From NCBI GenBank assembly GCA_026389895.1, contig JAPLGZ010000807.1, positions 1 to 45,520 on the forward strand: a DNA stretch of 45,520 nucleotides, given 5' to 3'. The translations under genes were made by a program, and so were the position numbers. The notes below the pieces were generated by a model. That model had not been told where the DNA came from. It did no database searches and worked only from the letters and a program-made list of their open reading frames with translations. Source of the DNA: Chloroflexota bacterium. GTDB lineage: Bacteria > Chloroflexota > Anaerolineae > Caldilineales > Caldilineaceae. Shown piece after piece: positions 18,720 to 26,945 of the stretch (the first letter of the stretch is position 1; the number at the start of each line of letters is the position of its first letter).

Positions 18720-19418
18720 ATGACAACAATTCTGGAACTGACCAAGTTGCGCGCCCCTTTTGGTTGGCCGCCCAAACGTCCCCATTGGATTTATTGGCTG
18801 CTCTTTATCGTCATTGCCCTCTTACTCTTGGCTTATTTGCCTTTTGCCTGGCGAGCCTGGGTCCGCCAACACTATGCGCCGCAAATCTATTCACCAGTGA
18901 CAGTGCCCGCGGCCCGCGTTGCGATTGTCTTTGGGGCGCGCGTCTATGGCAATGGGCGGCTCAGCGGTATGTTACGCGATCGGGTGGATACGGCCATCGA
19001 TCTATATAAGGCCGGCAAAGTAGAAAAGCTACTGTTCAGCGGCGACAATCAATTTGCGAATTATAACGAACCAGGCGATATGATGGCCTATGCCCTCGCC
19101 CAAGGTGTACCCGCCGCCGATGTCCAACCTGATTATGGGGGTCGCCGCACGTATGACACTTGTTACCGCGCCCAGCACATCTTTCAAGTGAGCGAGGCAA
19201 TCTTGGTAACGCAAGACTTCCACTTGCCGCGTGCGCTTTTTCTCTGCGACAAGTTGGGGCTCAAAGCCGTCGGCGTAGCCGCTGACCGTCACACCTATCT
19301 GCCAAGCGCCCTGGCCTGGTCCGAAAGCCGAGAATTGCTAGCGCTGGCGGCGGCTTTATTCGATGTTGTCCGGCAGGCTCCACCTCCTGTGATGGGCCAA
19401 CCGCTCCCCATTCGTTAA
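18720..19418 (+). CDS. SanA/YdcF-like DUF218 membrane protein
   Basis: About 232 aa. An N-terminal membrane helix ([20 protein letters not shown]) precedes the DUF218 domain. Family hallmarks are [44 protein letters not shown] and [38 protein letters not shown]. Relatives such as E. coli SanA and YdcF are envelope proteins linked to barrier integrity; their chemistry is poorly known. The ATG at 18720 is used; an in-frame GTG at 18696 with a G-rich stretch eight bases upstream is an alternative. It is transcribed separately from the hydrolases because a strong terminator lies between. Confidence 0.86.
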   Translation: MTTILELTKLRAPFGWPPKRPHWIYWLLFIVIALLLLAYLPFAWRAWVRQHYAPQIYSPVTVPAARVAIVFGARVYGNGRLSGMLRDRVDTAIDLYKAGKVEKLLFSGDNQFANYNEPGDMMAYALAQGVPAADVQPDYGGRRTYDTCYRAQHIFQVSEAILVTQDFHLPRALFLCDKLGLKAVGVAADRHTYLPSALAWSESRELLALAAALFDVVRQAPPPVMGQPLPIR

Positions 19419-19553
19419 TTACTCACCTGCACAATAACTTGTTGGTTTTCCAGCACAACTACTCGCTATAGTCTGCTCAAAAATTTTGATCATCTAAGTA
19501 AAGCTGTGTTACCCTGTAGGATAGTTATTAACGTCATGTGAAATGAGGCTTGC

Positions 19554-20507
19554 TTGTTTGAACTGGTCTTTTTGGGCACCTCTGCGTCGGCGCCTTCGGT
19601 GCAACGTGGATTATCTTCGGCGATCGTGATGATCAATGAACATCGCTTTATGATCGATTGTGGTGAAGGCACCCAACGGCAGATTTTGCGCGCGGGGCTA
19701 GGTTTCCGGCGTCTAGATAAAATTCTCTTAACCCACGGCCATCTAGATCATATTTTAGGGTTGGGGGGGCTGGCCAGCACGCTAGGGCGGTGGGAGACAC
19801 TCGAAGAGTTGAACATTTATGGGGGAGCAGCCACGTTAGCCCGTGTGCAAGTGCTCATGGAGGTCGTCTTTGGCCTGGGTCAGGCGCCCCATGCTGGGAT
19901 CACCCTCAATTTGATGGAGCCAGGGTTGCTCTTTGAGGACAAGCATATTACGTTGAGCACGTTTCCCGTGCAGCACCGTGGCCCAGATTGCTTTGGGTTT
20001 ATATTTGAAGAAAAGACTCGGCGCCCCTTTTTGCCCGAAAAGGCCCAGGCGCTTGGCATTCCGCCAGGACCCGAACGCCGGGAGTTGACCGCAGGCCACG
20101 CGATTACCCTGCCAGATGGCCGGGTAATTTTACCAGAAGCCGTGCTGGGCGAACCGCAACGTGGGGCTAAGCTCTGTTTTATCGGTGATGTCAGCCACAC
20201 GGGTCCCCTCCACAAAATGGTGGCCGACGCGGATCTGTTGGCGATCGAAGCCACCTACATGGAAGTGGACAAAGATCTCGCCAAAGATCATGGCCACATC
20301 ACGGCAACCGCCGCCGCCAAATTGGCCCGCAATGCTGGGGTTAAACAACTGATCTTGCACCATGTCAGCCGGCGCTATCGGACACAAGACATCCTGGCCG
20401 AAGCGCAAGCGATATTTCCACAAACCATTGTGGCGAATGATTTAGATCTCTTTCAGGTCAATAAGAGTAAACCTGTACAGGTGAAGAGTCTGCACCATCG
20501 TGGCTGA
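19554..20507 (+). CDS. rnz: Ribonuclease Z (tRNase Z)
   Basis: 317 aa, the short-form length. It is a metallo-beta-lactamase-fold nuclease that removes tRNA 3' trailers. Zinc ligands appear in H61-G-H63-L-D65-H66 ([15 protein letters not shown]), in [11 protein letters not shown], in FIGDVSHTG and in the C-terminal ILHHVSRRY. The insert between about 150 and 200 ([24 protein letters not shown]) is the exosite typical of tRNase Z. The start is TTG at 19554, with GAGG five bases upstream; no in-frame ATG fits. It is a housekeeping gene on the same strand as its neighbours, without obvious operon partners. Confidence 0.95.
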   Translation: MFELVFLGTSASAPSVQRGLSSAIVMINEHRFMIDCGEGTQRQILRAGLGFRRLDKILLTHGHLDHILGLGGLASTLGRWETLEELNIYGGAATLARVQVLMEVVFGLGQAPHAGITLNLMEPGLLFEDKHITLSTFPVQHRGPDCFGFIFEEKTRRPFLPEKAQALGIPPGPERRELTAGHAITLPDGRVILPEAVLGEPQRGAKLCFIGDVSHTGPLHKMVADADLLAIEATYMEVDKDLAKDHGHITATAAAKLARNAGVKQLILHHVSRRYRTQDILAEAQAIFPQTIVANDLDLFQVNKSKPVQVKSLHHRG

Positions 20508-20615
20508 TGGATACAGACTTCATGGCCAGGGAGTATTCCACGCTCGACCAGGAGTACTGACATGAATCGCACACCAATCATTCTGCCACATAAACTCCCT
20601 CACTTCTGCATTTTG

Positions 20616-20649
20616 TCTACATAAATTCTCCATATCTCCTTGTTAAGAT
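20616..20649 (+). promoter_or_regulatory. Promoter/operator shared with the SHOCT gene
   Basis: The segment from 20616 aligns without gaps to the segment from 24501, about 26 of 38 positions alike. Both contain CCATATCTC, and both have a -10-like hexamer at the same offset of 28 (TAAGAT at 20644 here). The hexamer ends about 79 bases before the ATG, almost the same as in the other gene. This suggests control by the response regulator encoded between the two genes. Confidence 0.55.
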
Positions 20650-20727
20650 AAACGTGCAGCAGAACGATGCTGATAACGATAACGAGATGGCTTCACTTTC
20701 TCATTCACCAGAAAACAAGGAAAAGTT

Positions 20728-21924
20728 ATGAAAAATAAATGGGGACGTTTAGGGATAGGCATAGGAGCAGTTGCGATCATCGCCGGTCTGAGTTTCGGCG
20801 CCATGATGAATGTTCAAGCGCAAGATGCGCAGGGCAGCGCGGTTAGCCAAGGCTCGGCCATTGCGCAGGCACATGGCCCGCGAGGCGGCATGGGCATGTT
20901 CGGTTCACAAGCGGCGATTGCCAAAGCCTTGGGCATTAGCGAAAGCGATCTGATGACGGCGCTCAAAAGCGGCAAGACGGTCGCTGATGTGGCTACCGAA
21001 AAAGGTGTGGCGCTGAGCACAGTGGTTGACGCCGTTGTCGCTGAGCAAACTACCACTTTAGCGAAAGCCGTGACTGACGGTAAGCTTACCCAGGCGCAGG
21101 CCGACGAACGAATTGCGAAACTCAAGACCGATCTGCCGACCATGCTCAGTACCAAGCAGCCAGAACATCCGCAAGTTGGTGGTCCACGCGGCAGTGGTAT
21201 GGGTATGTTTGGCGCTCCAGCCACAATTGCGACAGCGCTAGGCATCAGTGAAAGTGATTTGATGACAGCACTCAAGAGCGGCAAGACCGTGGCTGATGTA
21301 GCCACCGAAAAAGGGATTGCGCTAAGCAAGGTAGTTGACGCAGTTGTCGCCGAACAGACAACCGCGCTGGCAAAGGCCGTCACCGATGGCAAGATCACCC
21401 AGGCGCAGGCCGACGAACGGCTTGCGAAACTCAAAACCGATCTGCCGACCATGCTCAGTACCAAGCAACCAGAACATCCGCAAGTTGGTGGTCCACGCGG
21501 CGGCATGGGCATGTTTGGTTCGCAGGCCACGATTGCGACAGCGTTAGGTGTCAGTGAAAGTGACCTGATGACGGCGCTCAAGAGTGGCAAGACCGTTGCC
21601 GACGTTGCCACCGAAAAAGGGATTGCGCTAAGCAAGGTAGTTGACGCCGTTGTCGCCGAACAGACGACCGCACTGGCCAAAGCCGTGACCGATGGCAAGA
21701 TCACCCAGGCGCAGGCCGACGAGCGCATTGCGAAACTCAAGACCGATCTGCCGACCATACTCAGTACAAAACATACGGCTGGCGATATGGGACCTGGTCA
21801 CCGTATGGGTGGACGAGGTAATGGCCAAGCAGCACCACAGAATCCACAATCACCGCTGGCGCCAGATGGCACGGATCAATCCAGCAATCCTAGCCCGTTG
21901 GTTGAGCCTTCTCAATCAGCTTGA
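20728..21924 (+). CDS. Secreted three-repeat alpha-helical protein, function unknown
   Basis: 398 aa. A signal peptide (MKNKWGRLGIGIGAVAIIAGLSFGA...VQAQ) is cleaved near residue 31. Three copies of a unit of about 102 residues follow, each starting with a Gly/Met-rich patch (GPRGGMGMFG). Each continues LGISESDLMTALKSGKTVADVATEKG, then a helical pair ending TQAQADERIAKLKTDLP. The helical module resembles those found in small secreted bacterial proteins placed beside two-component systems. The tail is Pro/Ser-rich. The operator shared with the SHOCT gene and the next-door sensor kinase suggest an envelope-stress role, by analogy only. AAGGA six bases upstream fits the ATG. Confidence 0.8.
   Translation: MKNKWGRLGIGIGAVAIIAGLSFGAMMNVQAQDAQGSAVSQGSAIAQAHGPRGGMGMFGSQAAIAKALGISESDLMTALKSGKTVADVATEKGVALSTVVDAVVAEQTTTLAKAVTDGKLTQAQADERIAKLKTDLPTMLSTKQPEHPQVGGPRGSGMGMFGAPATIATALGISESDLMTALKSGKTVADVATEKGIALSKVVDAVVAEQTTALAKAVTDGKITQAQADERLAKLKTDLPTMLSTKQPEHPQVGGPRGGMGMFGSQATIATALGVSESDLMTALKSGKTVADVATEKGIALSKVVDAVVAEQTTALAKAVTDGKITQAQADERIAKLKTDLPTILSTKHTAGDMGPGHRMGGRGNGQAAPQNPQSPLAPDGTDQSSNPSPLVEPSQSA
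20875..21780 (+). repeat. Three tandem ~307-bp coding repeats
   Basis: Units begin near 20875, 21181 and 21490 (periods 306 and 309 bases). Copies two and three are nearly identical at DNA level over long blocks, including silent positions, indicating recent duplication or gene conversion inside the gene. Confidence 0.85.
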
Positions 21925-21968
21925 TCGCTCGTAACGAATCTATGTAGCGAAATTAGGCTAGACATTCG

Positions 21969-22054
21969 TAGGTCATCGCTTCCAGCGTGACAAACAGGGG
22001 TAGTCCCATCATGTCAGGATTAACCATTTCTGTCACGCTGCAAGCGATGACCTA
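21969..22054. repeat. 23-bp inverted repeat with one mismatch, after the repeat-protein gene
   Basis: Arms 21969-21991 and 22032-22054 pair over 23 positions with a single C.C mismatch; the loop is 40 bases. It starts 45 bases past the stop of the secreted repeat protein. No T-tract follows, so its role in termination is uncertain. Confidence 0.75.
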
Positions 22055-22076
22055 CAATAGACGAACAGAAATGATT

Positions 22077-22106
22077 TTGTCGTGATGGCGCTCGCCGTCA
22101 CGACAA
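22077..22106. promoter_or_regulatory. Hairpin immediately upstream of the response regulator
   Basis: TTGTCGTGA at 22077 pairs with TCACGACAA ending at 22106, with further inner GGC/GCC pairing. It ends 16 bases before the AGGAG of the regulator gene, so it could be a terminator from upstream, an operator, or a leader hairpin. Confidence 0.5.
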
Positions 22107-22133
22107 TTGTTCATTGCGACCCAGGAGAAGCCA

Positions 22134-22847
22134 GTGTCGATGTCTGCCCGTATTCTTGTTGTAGATGATGACAAACAGATCGTGCGTGTGCTCCAAACAT
22201 ATCTGACCCAAGAAGGCATGACGGTGCTGACCGCCTATACCGGGGATGAGGCGTTGCGTTTGGTCCGCCAAGAGCGCCCCGATTGTGTGGTGCTCGACTT
22301 GATGTTGCCAGGTCAAAGTGGTTGGGATGTGACCCGTCAGATGCGCAGTGATGAACATCTGGCAACCATTCCGATCCTCATGTTGACGGCGCGCGTTGAT
22401 GATACGGATAAGATTGTCGGCTTGGAGCTTGGCGCCGATGACTATGTCACCAAGCCGTTTAACTTGCGCGAGGTGATTGCGCGCGTGCGGGCAATTTTGC
22501 GCCGCACACGTGGCGGGGTGCGGCCATCGTCGGTTTTGCAAAACCGCGGCTTGCGGCTTGATACAGAACAGCGGGCCGTCACTTTGGAAAATCGGCTCCT
22601 CGAAATGACGCCAACTGAGTTTGCATTGTTGAAAGCTTTAATGGAAAACCCCAATCATGTCTTTACCCGCCCAGCCTTGATCGAAGCGGCCTTGGGCTAC
22701 GACTATGAGGGGCTAGAGCGCACCGTGGACAGCCATATCAAAAATCTGCGCAAGAAAATTGAAGTGGATCTGGCCAACCCGATCTACATTGAAACGGTCT
22801 TTGGGGTAGGGTATCGCTTTCGCGGTGACGGTGAAACGACGGTATGA
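22134..22847 (+). CDS. OmpR/PhoB-family response regulator
   Basis: About 237 aa. The receiver domain (RILVVDDDKQIVRVLQTYL) carries the acidic pocket DDD, the phospho-acceptor aspartate in VVLDLML (D55 from this start), the T of LMLTARVDD and the K of DYVTKPFNLRE. A winged-helix output domain follows (MTPTEFALLKALMENPNHVFTRPALIEAALG...RTVDSHIKNLRKKIE). Start: AGGAG at 22123-22127 is six bases from the GTG at 22134, which is preferred; the ATG at 22140 is the alternative. The stop overlaps the kinase start as ATGA, so the two are translated together. Its likely targets are the two genes with the shared operator. Confidence 0.92.
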   Translation: MSMSARILVVDDDKQIVRVLQTYLTQEGMTVLTAYTGDEALRLVRQERPDCVVLDLMLPGQSGWDVTRQMRSDEHLATIPILMLTARVDDTDKIVGLELGADDYVTKPFNLREVIARVRAILRRTRGGVRPSSVLQNRGLRLDTEQRAVTLENRLLEMTPTEFALLKALMENPNHVFTRPALIEAALGYDYEGLERTVDSHIKNLRKKIEVDLANPIYIETVFGVGYRFRGDGETTV

Positions 22848-24229
22848 ATCGACTTTCTGTACGCCTCATGCTAGCCTTCGTGCTTGTTATTTTGGTGACT
22901 GTCGCCACGGCAGCTAGCCTGACTAGTTGGAGTGTAGGGAATCAATTTCGTCTCTATCTCACGCGCCCCGATATTTGGCCACGCCGCGGCCTGGCCGACG
23001 CGCTGGGTGTCTATTACCAACAGAGTGACTCTTGGGGTAATGTCGCCACCTGGCTAGATGATTCGCCCCCCAAACCGGGCCACGATCGTCATCCACCAGC
23101 TTTTCGCCATCCACCGCTCTTATTAGCCGACGACCAAGGCAAAATTATCTACAATGATCGGCACACGCGGATTGGTGAACGCCTCAGCACAACCGACCAA
23201 CAGGATGCGCAACCCATTACAGTAGAGGGCAAAACAGTTGGTTATGTGCTGCTGGCAACCCCAGATGCCGCGGCGCTGGATGGTCCCGAGCTAAATTTCC
23301 TCAACCGCTTACGCGTTTCACTGGCGGTGGCGGCGTTGATTGCCGGTGTACTGGGCATCGTGCTAGGTCTCTTTATAAGCCGTATGCTGGCCACGCCCTT
23401 ATCTGTATTGGCACGCACTGCGCGTGCTTTTGCCGCGCATGATTGGAACCAACGGGTGCCGGTGCAAGGAAAAACGGCCATCATTGAAGTGGCAGAAGTC
23501 GCGCACGCGTTCAATGACATGGCCGATGAGTTGCAACGCGCCGAAACCCAGCGGCGCAACATGATGGCCGATATTGCCCACGAATTACGGACGCCACTAG
23601 CCGTCATTCAGAGCAACCTGCATGCGATTCTAGACGGCGTCTATCCACTAGAAATGAAAGAGATTGGCACCCTCTATGATGAAACGCGACTGCTGGCCCG
23701 GCTGGTCGACGATCTGCGCGAGTTGACGCTGGCGGAATCTCACCAATTGCCTTTAAATGTACGCCCTGTGGATGGCCGCGCCTTGCTGGACGGCGTGGCT
23801 GGGAAATTTGCCCTGGCTGCTGATGCCCAAAATGTTACCTTATCTGTGCAAGTCCCCAACACGTTACCGCCAGTCAACGCCGACGCCGACCGCATGGCGC
23901 AGGTGTTGCAAAATCTGTTGACCAATGCGCTACGCCATACGCCGGACAGCGGTCGGATCACGTTGGCCGCCGACGCAACAACCAAACCAGGCGCCATTGA
24001 ATTTAGCGTCAGTGATACAGGTGAAGGGATTCCCAACGAGGATCTGCCCTATGTCTTTGAACGTTTTTATCGAGCCGACAAATCGCGCACGCGGCGCAGC
24101 GGCGGCACCGGCCTGGGTCTCACCATTGCCAAAACCCTGATCCAGACCATGGGGGGCGCGATTGGGGTGGAGAGCACCCCTGCACAGGGCAGCCGCTTCT
24201 GGTTTACACTCCCCTTAGAGAATAGCTAA
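22844..24229 (+). CDS. Sensor histidine kinase, partner of the OmpR-type regulator
   Basis: 461 aa. Helix 1 is at about 7-25, an extracytoplasmic sensor region at about 30-150 is rich in His/Pro/Asp (KPGHDRHPPAFRHPP), and helix 2 is at about 158-182. A HAMP domain follows, then HisKA with H246 in MMADIAHELRTPLAVIQ. The HATPase domain shows the N box (NLLTNALRHTP), G1 (SDTGEGIP), F (YVFERFYRADKS) and G2 (GGTGLGLTIAK). All catalytic boxes are intact. The histidine-rich stretch PGHDRHPPAFRHPP could bind a metal, which is conjecture. It overlaps the regulator by four bases. Confidence 0.92.
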   Translation: MNRLSVRLMLAFVLVILVTVATAASLTSWSVGNQFRLYLTRPDIWPRRGLADALGVYYQQSDSWGNVATWLDDSPPKPGHDRHPPAFRHPPLLLADDQGKIIYNDRHTRIGERLSTTDQQDAQPITVEGKTVGYVLLATPDAAALDGPELNFLNRLRVSLAVAALIAGVLGIVLGLFISRMLATPLSVLARTARAFAAHDWNQRVPVQGKTAIIEVAEVAHAFNDMADELQRAETQRRNMMADIAHELRTPLAVIQSNLHAILDGVYPLEMKEIGTLYDETRLLARLVDDLRELTLAESHQLPLNVRPVDGRALLDGVAGKFALAADAQNVTLSVQVPNTLPPVNADADRMAQVLQNLLTNALRHTPDSGRITLAADATTKPGAIEFSVSDTGEGIPNEDLPYVFERFYRADKSRTRRSGGTGLGLTIAKTLIQTMGGAIGVESTPAQGSRFWFTLPLENS

Positions 24230-24479
24230 CGACGCGACGCTCTTAATCCACATATTCGAAAATAGACCACGCATACGGTGGGGTGCCCAAGGGTGCCCAG
24301 GTCGGCGGCGGGCACAGGCTATTTCTGTGCCTTCATCAACCTTCGCCGTCGATTGCGCGCCCCGCTGTGCGAGCGTCGCTCACGGCGAGAACGGGCACGT
24401 ATAAACCAATATCACAGCCAACAATCCCTTAGACCCACCCTCTGCCCGCCATATTCTATACAACATTAAATTGTAAAAT
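24230..24479. other. Spacer after the kinase gene
   Basis: No gene is supported here. It holds a small hairpin (GGCACAG at 24311-24317 with CTGTGCC at 24325-24331), which may end the two-component transcript, and a GC-rich to AT-rich switch at about 24410. Confidence 0.45.
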
Positions 24480-24534
24480 CTCCATCAATTCTGAATATCG
24501 TCTTCATCAAATTTCCATATCTCGCTGCTATCCT
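24480..24534 (+). promoter_or_regulatory. Promoter/operator of the SHOCT gene with 22-bp tandem repeats
   Basis: Two direct repeats, CTCCATCAATTCTGAATATC (24480-24499) and CTTCATCAAATTTCCATATC (24502-24521), agree at 15 of 20 positions, 22 bp apart (two helix turns). The second half aligns with the site at 20616, and TATCCT at 24529 takes the -10 position. The layout is typical for OmpR-family dimers binding on one DNA face. Confidence 0.6.
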
Positions 24535-24616
24535 AAAGTCAGGCTACGGATAATCCGCAAGCGACAAGTCAAACAGTCTAAATCTGTAAATCAGGTAAAG
24601 AGCAAGGAGATATAAA

Positions 24617-25030
24617 ATGCAATCGGAAATGCTTATTTTGTTGAATAGACCATTTGAAGGTGGACCAGTGGCCGGCGCAGCCGATGGGATGATGCGCGGC
24701 GGCCATCCAGGAGGCTTCTTTTTAGGTGGATTGTCGACAGCAATCTGGGCGGCGCTCATCGTCCTGTTGGTGCTCTGGATCATGCGCAACTGGTCCAGCC
24801 CCAGAAACCCGCTCACCAATTTCACCCGGCGTGCAGTTTCTGCCATACAGACAAGCACCAGCCCTGTGAGTAGCACACAAACGCCGTTAGAAATTCTGCA
24901 AACTCGCTATGCCAAAGGTGAGGTGAATCGAGAAGAGTACGAAGCCATTCGGCACGACTTAACAGGGGAAGCGCCTGCACCCCAAGTGCCACCCACCGAT
25001 GTGCCACCGACGGAAGTGCCAGTCGCCTAA
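24617..25030 (+). CDS. SHOCT-domain membrane protein
   Basis: 137 aa. A Gly/Met-rich start (GGPVAGAADGMMRGGHPGG) leads to one membrane helix (about 39-57, AIWAALIVLLVLWIM). A SHOCT motif lies at about 94-119 (TPLEILQTRYAKGEVNREEYEAIRHDL), followed by a Pro-rich tail. SHOCT is a short oligomerisation module common in small membrane proteins near stress regulators. AAGGAG lies nine bases upstream of the ATG. The promoter resembles that of the secreted repeat protein on the other side of the two-component genes, and both products carry Gly/Met-rich patches. Confidence 0.85.
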   Translation: MQSEMLILLNRPFEGGPVAGAADGMMRGGHPGGFFLGGLSTAIWAALIVLLVLWIMRNWSSPRNPLTNFTRRAVSAIQTSTSPVSSTQTPLEILQTRYAKGEVNREEYEAIRHDLTGEAPAPQVPPTDVPPTEVPVA

Positions 25031-25066
25031 GCGGCTATTTCCGATAACTGGATCGGTAGTAAACAA

Positions 25067-25119
25067 GCGAAAAAGCCAGCGAGATAAGCCACAGCGGTTT
25101 GCCTCACTGGCTTTTTCGC
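25067..25119 (+). terminator. Terminator of the SHOCT gene
   Basis: 17-bp stem (25067-25083 with 25103-25119) with one C.A position, 37 bases past the stop. The stem carries its own A-run and T-run (GAAAAAG / CTTTTTC), followed by CACTTTT. The 289 bases from here to the next start show nothing else I can name. Confidence 0.75.
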
Positions 25120-25408
25120 ACTTTTAACATTTGCGGTCAATGAAGATCTTGTCCGCCGGCGTGAACACAAAAACGACGAATCCATTAATCGATGAAACTA
25201 TATCCACCTATGTATCGTAAATATATATCGCGAATGGTACATGGGTAACATAGATTAGCGTAACGATTGTCGATACTCTTTACATAATGAGCACACCTGA
25301 TTGAAACAATTCAATTTGGCGGCTATAAGGGCAGTGTGTATGCAGTCATGTTTGGCGTAAGGCTAGGCAGCAATGCGCATCCGCCTAATTTCTAAAGGGA
25401 GTATAACG

Positions 25409-26671
25409 ATGAATCTACAGAAAAGGAGTTTTCCTAAAAAGCTAACTTTGTTGATTGCGATTGGCCTCGTATTGTTAATCACCATGGGAGCCAACGCCCA
25501 AACAACCGGAACAACAACACCGACCGCATTTTGGCGTGGCGAATATTTCAACAACACAGATCTTTCTGGTACACCGGTCTTAGTGCGCCCCGAGCCGACC
25601 ATTGACTACAATTGGGGGAACGCGTCACCTGCACCGCCGGTTGTTGCGACAGACAGATTTTCCGTGCGTTGGACGCGTATTTTGAATCTGGCGGCGGGTC
25701 AATATCAATTCACGGCCACCACAGATGATGGCGTACGCCTGTGGGTCAACGATCAAGCGTTGATCGATCAATGGGCTGTGCACCAGGCGCAGCCTTTGAC
25801 GGCCACCGTCGATCTGCCAGGTGGCGACACCCTGGTGCGGATGGAATATTTTGAGGATACAGGCACGGCCGTGGCGCAATTAACCTGGGCGTCGGTTGGT
25901 GCTACAGCCCAGGCGGCCACCGGCGATAATCCCGTAGTCGGTATTATCACAGGCACACAAACGTTGAATGTGCGCAGTGGCCCAGGAACAGGCTCTGGCC
26001 TATTGACCACCTTGGCCAGTGGTCAATTAATCGCCATTGAAGGCCGCAACACAGATTCATCGTGGCTCCAGATCCGGCTAGCCAATGGCAGCATTGGGTG
26101 GATTAGCGCCCTTTATGTCACCCCCAATCTTACCCTAGTCGCGCTCCCCGTAACGAATACAGCACCGCCAGTTGCCGCGGGGCTTGCGACAACGGCCATC
26201 GTAACGGGCACCCAAGTTTTGAATGTACGTAGCGGCCCCGATTCGGCGTCGGCTGCATCCACAACCCTGACAGCTGGACAAACGGTCCTATTACAAGGCC
26301 GCAACGCAGATGCGACGTGGCTACAAGTTCGCTTGCCAGATGGTCAACTAGGCTGGGTGAGCAGTCTCTATGTTGCCCCCGCGGTTGCCGTGGAGACACT
26401 ACCCGTGGCAAGTGCCACGGCACCGGTAGGCGTTGGTGGCGAAACTTTTGGGGTCGTAGTAGGGGCAGGCCGGCTGAACGTGCGTAACGGGCCTGGAACA
26501 GGGTTTAATCAGCTTGCTAGCTTAACCGATGGCCAGCGTATTGGATTAGAAGGGCGCAATGCAGACGCAACGTGGCTCCAGATCCGATTAGGGGATGGCA
26601 GCCTAGGCTGGGTTAGCAGCACCTATATCATTCCCAACTTGTTACGCTCCAACCTGCCAGTGATTCAGTAG
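25409..26671 (+). CDS. Secreted PA14-domain protein with three SH3b modules
   Basis: About 420 aa from the ATG at 25409, preferred because AAGGGAG lies seven to eight bases upstream and because it starts a clean signal peptide (LTLLIAIGLVLLITMGANAQ). A PA14 beta-barrel lies at about 37-165 (FWRGEYFNNTDLSGTP... RFSVRWTRILNLAAGQYQFTATTDDGVRLWVNDQALID). SH3b modules follow at about 177-228, 264-315 and 349-402, each with LNVRSGP or LNVRNGP and ending xLGWVSSxY or similar. PA14 binds glycans and SH3b modules often bind the cell wall, so an adhesive or wall-associated role is inferred. No catalytic domain is present. Confidence 0.86.
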   Translation: MNLQKRSFPKKLTLLIAIGLVLLITMGANAQTTGTTTPTAFWRGEYFNNTDLSGTPVLVRPEPTIDYNWGNASPAPPVVATDRFSVRWTRILNLAAGQYQFTATTDDGVRLWVNDQALIDQWAVHQAQPLTATVDLPGGDTLVRMEYFEDTGTAVAQLTWASVGATAQAATGDNPVVGIITGTQTLNVRSGPGTGSGLLTTLASGQLIAIEGRNTDSSWLQIRLANGSIGWISALYVTPNLTLVALPVTNTAPPVAAGLATTAIVTGTQVLNVRSGPDSASAASTTLTAGQTVLLQGRNADATWLQVRLPDGQLGWVSSLYVAPAVAVETLPVASATAPVGVGGETFGVVVGAGRLNVRNGPGTGFNQLASLTDGQRIGLEGRNADATWLQIRLGDGSLGWVSSTYIIPNLLRSNLPVIQ

Positions 26672-26712
26672 ATGCTAAGCTTTATCTTGAACATCTACAC
26701 CAGGAAATTAGT

Positions 26713-26752
26713 TAGAAAATAGGGGCGAGTGATGACTCACCCCTATTTTCTA
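26713..26752. terminator. 18-bp-stem terminator
   Basis: Stem 26713-26730 with 26735-26752, GATG loop, one C.A position on the plus strand (G.U if read from the minus strand). It lies 41 bases past the PA14/SH3b stop, with a T-rich end (CCCCTATTTTCTA). Confidence 0.82.
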
Positions 26753-26945
26753 TAGAGGGAGCATTTTATCTAGAGGATTTTGTGGCATACACAACAACAC
26801 GCTTGAAGGGAAAATGATGGCTAACTTTTCCCAGGTTTTTATCATTTCCACACAAATCCTTAACATTTCTATGCTACTATAGCAATGTACAGCAAAACGC
26901 TGCCAACCAAGCTCATTTAAATCAGCATGAACTAGGATCAACGTC

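Noticed and set aside
20814-21758. 314-codon minus-strand open frame opposite the repeat protein
   Set aside because: Its length follows from the repeated, high-GC coding strand; the translation is a low-complexity Ser/Ala/Val shadow repeating with the same period.
24278-24469. 63-codon plus-strand frame after the kinase gene
   Set aside because: Arg/Cys-rich translation without similarity; it spans a GC shift and a small hairpin.
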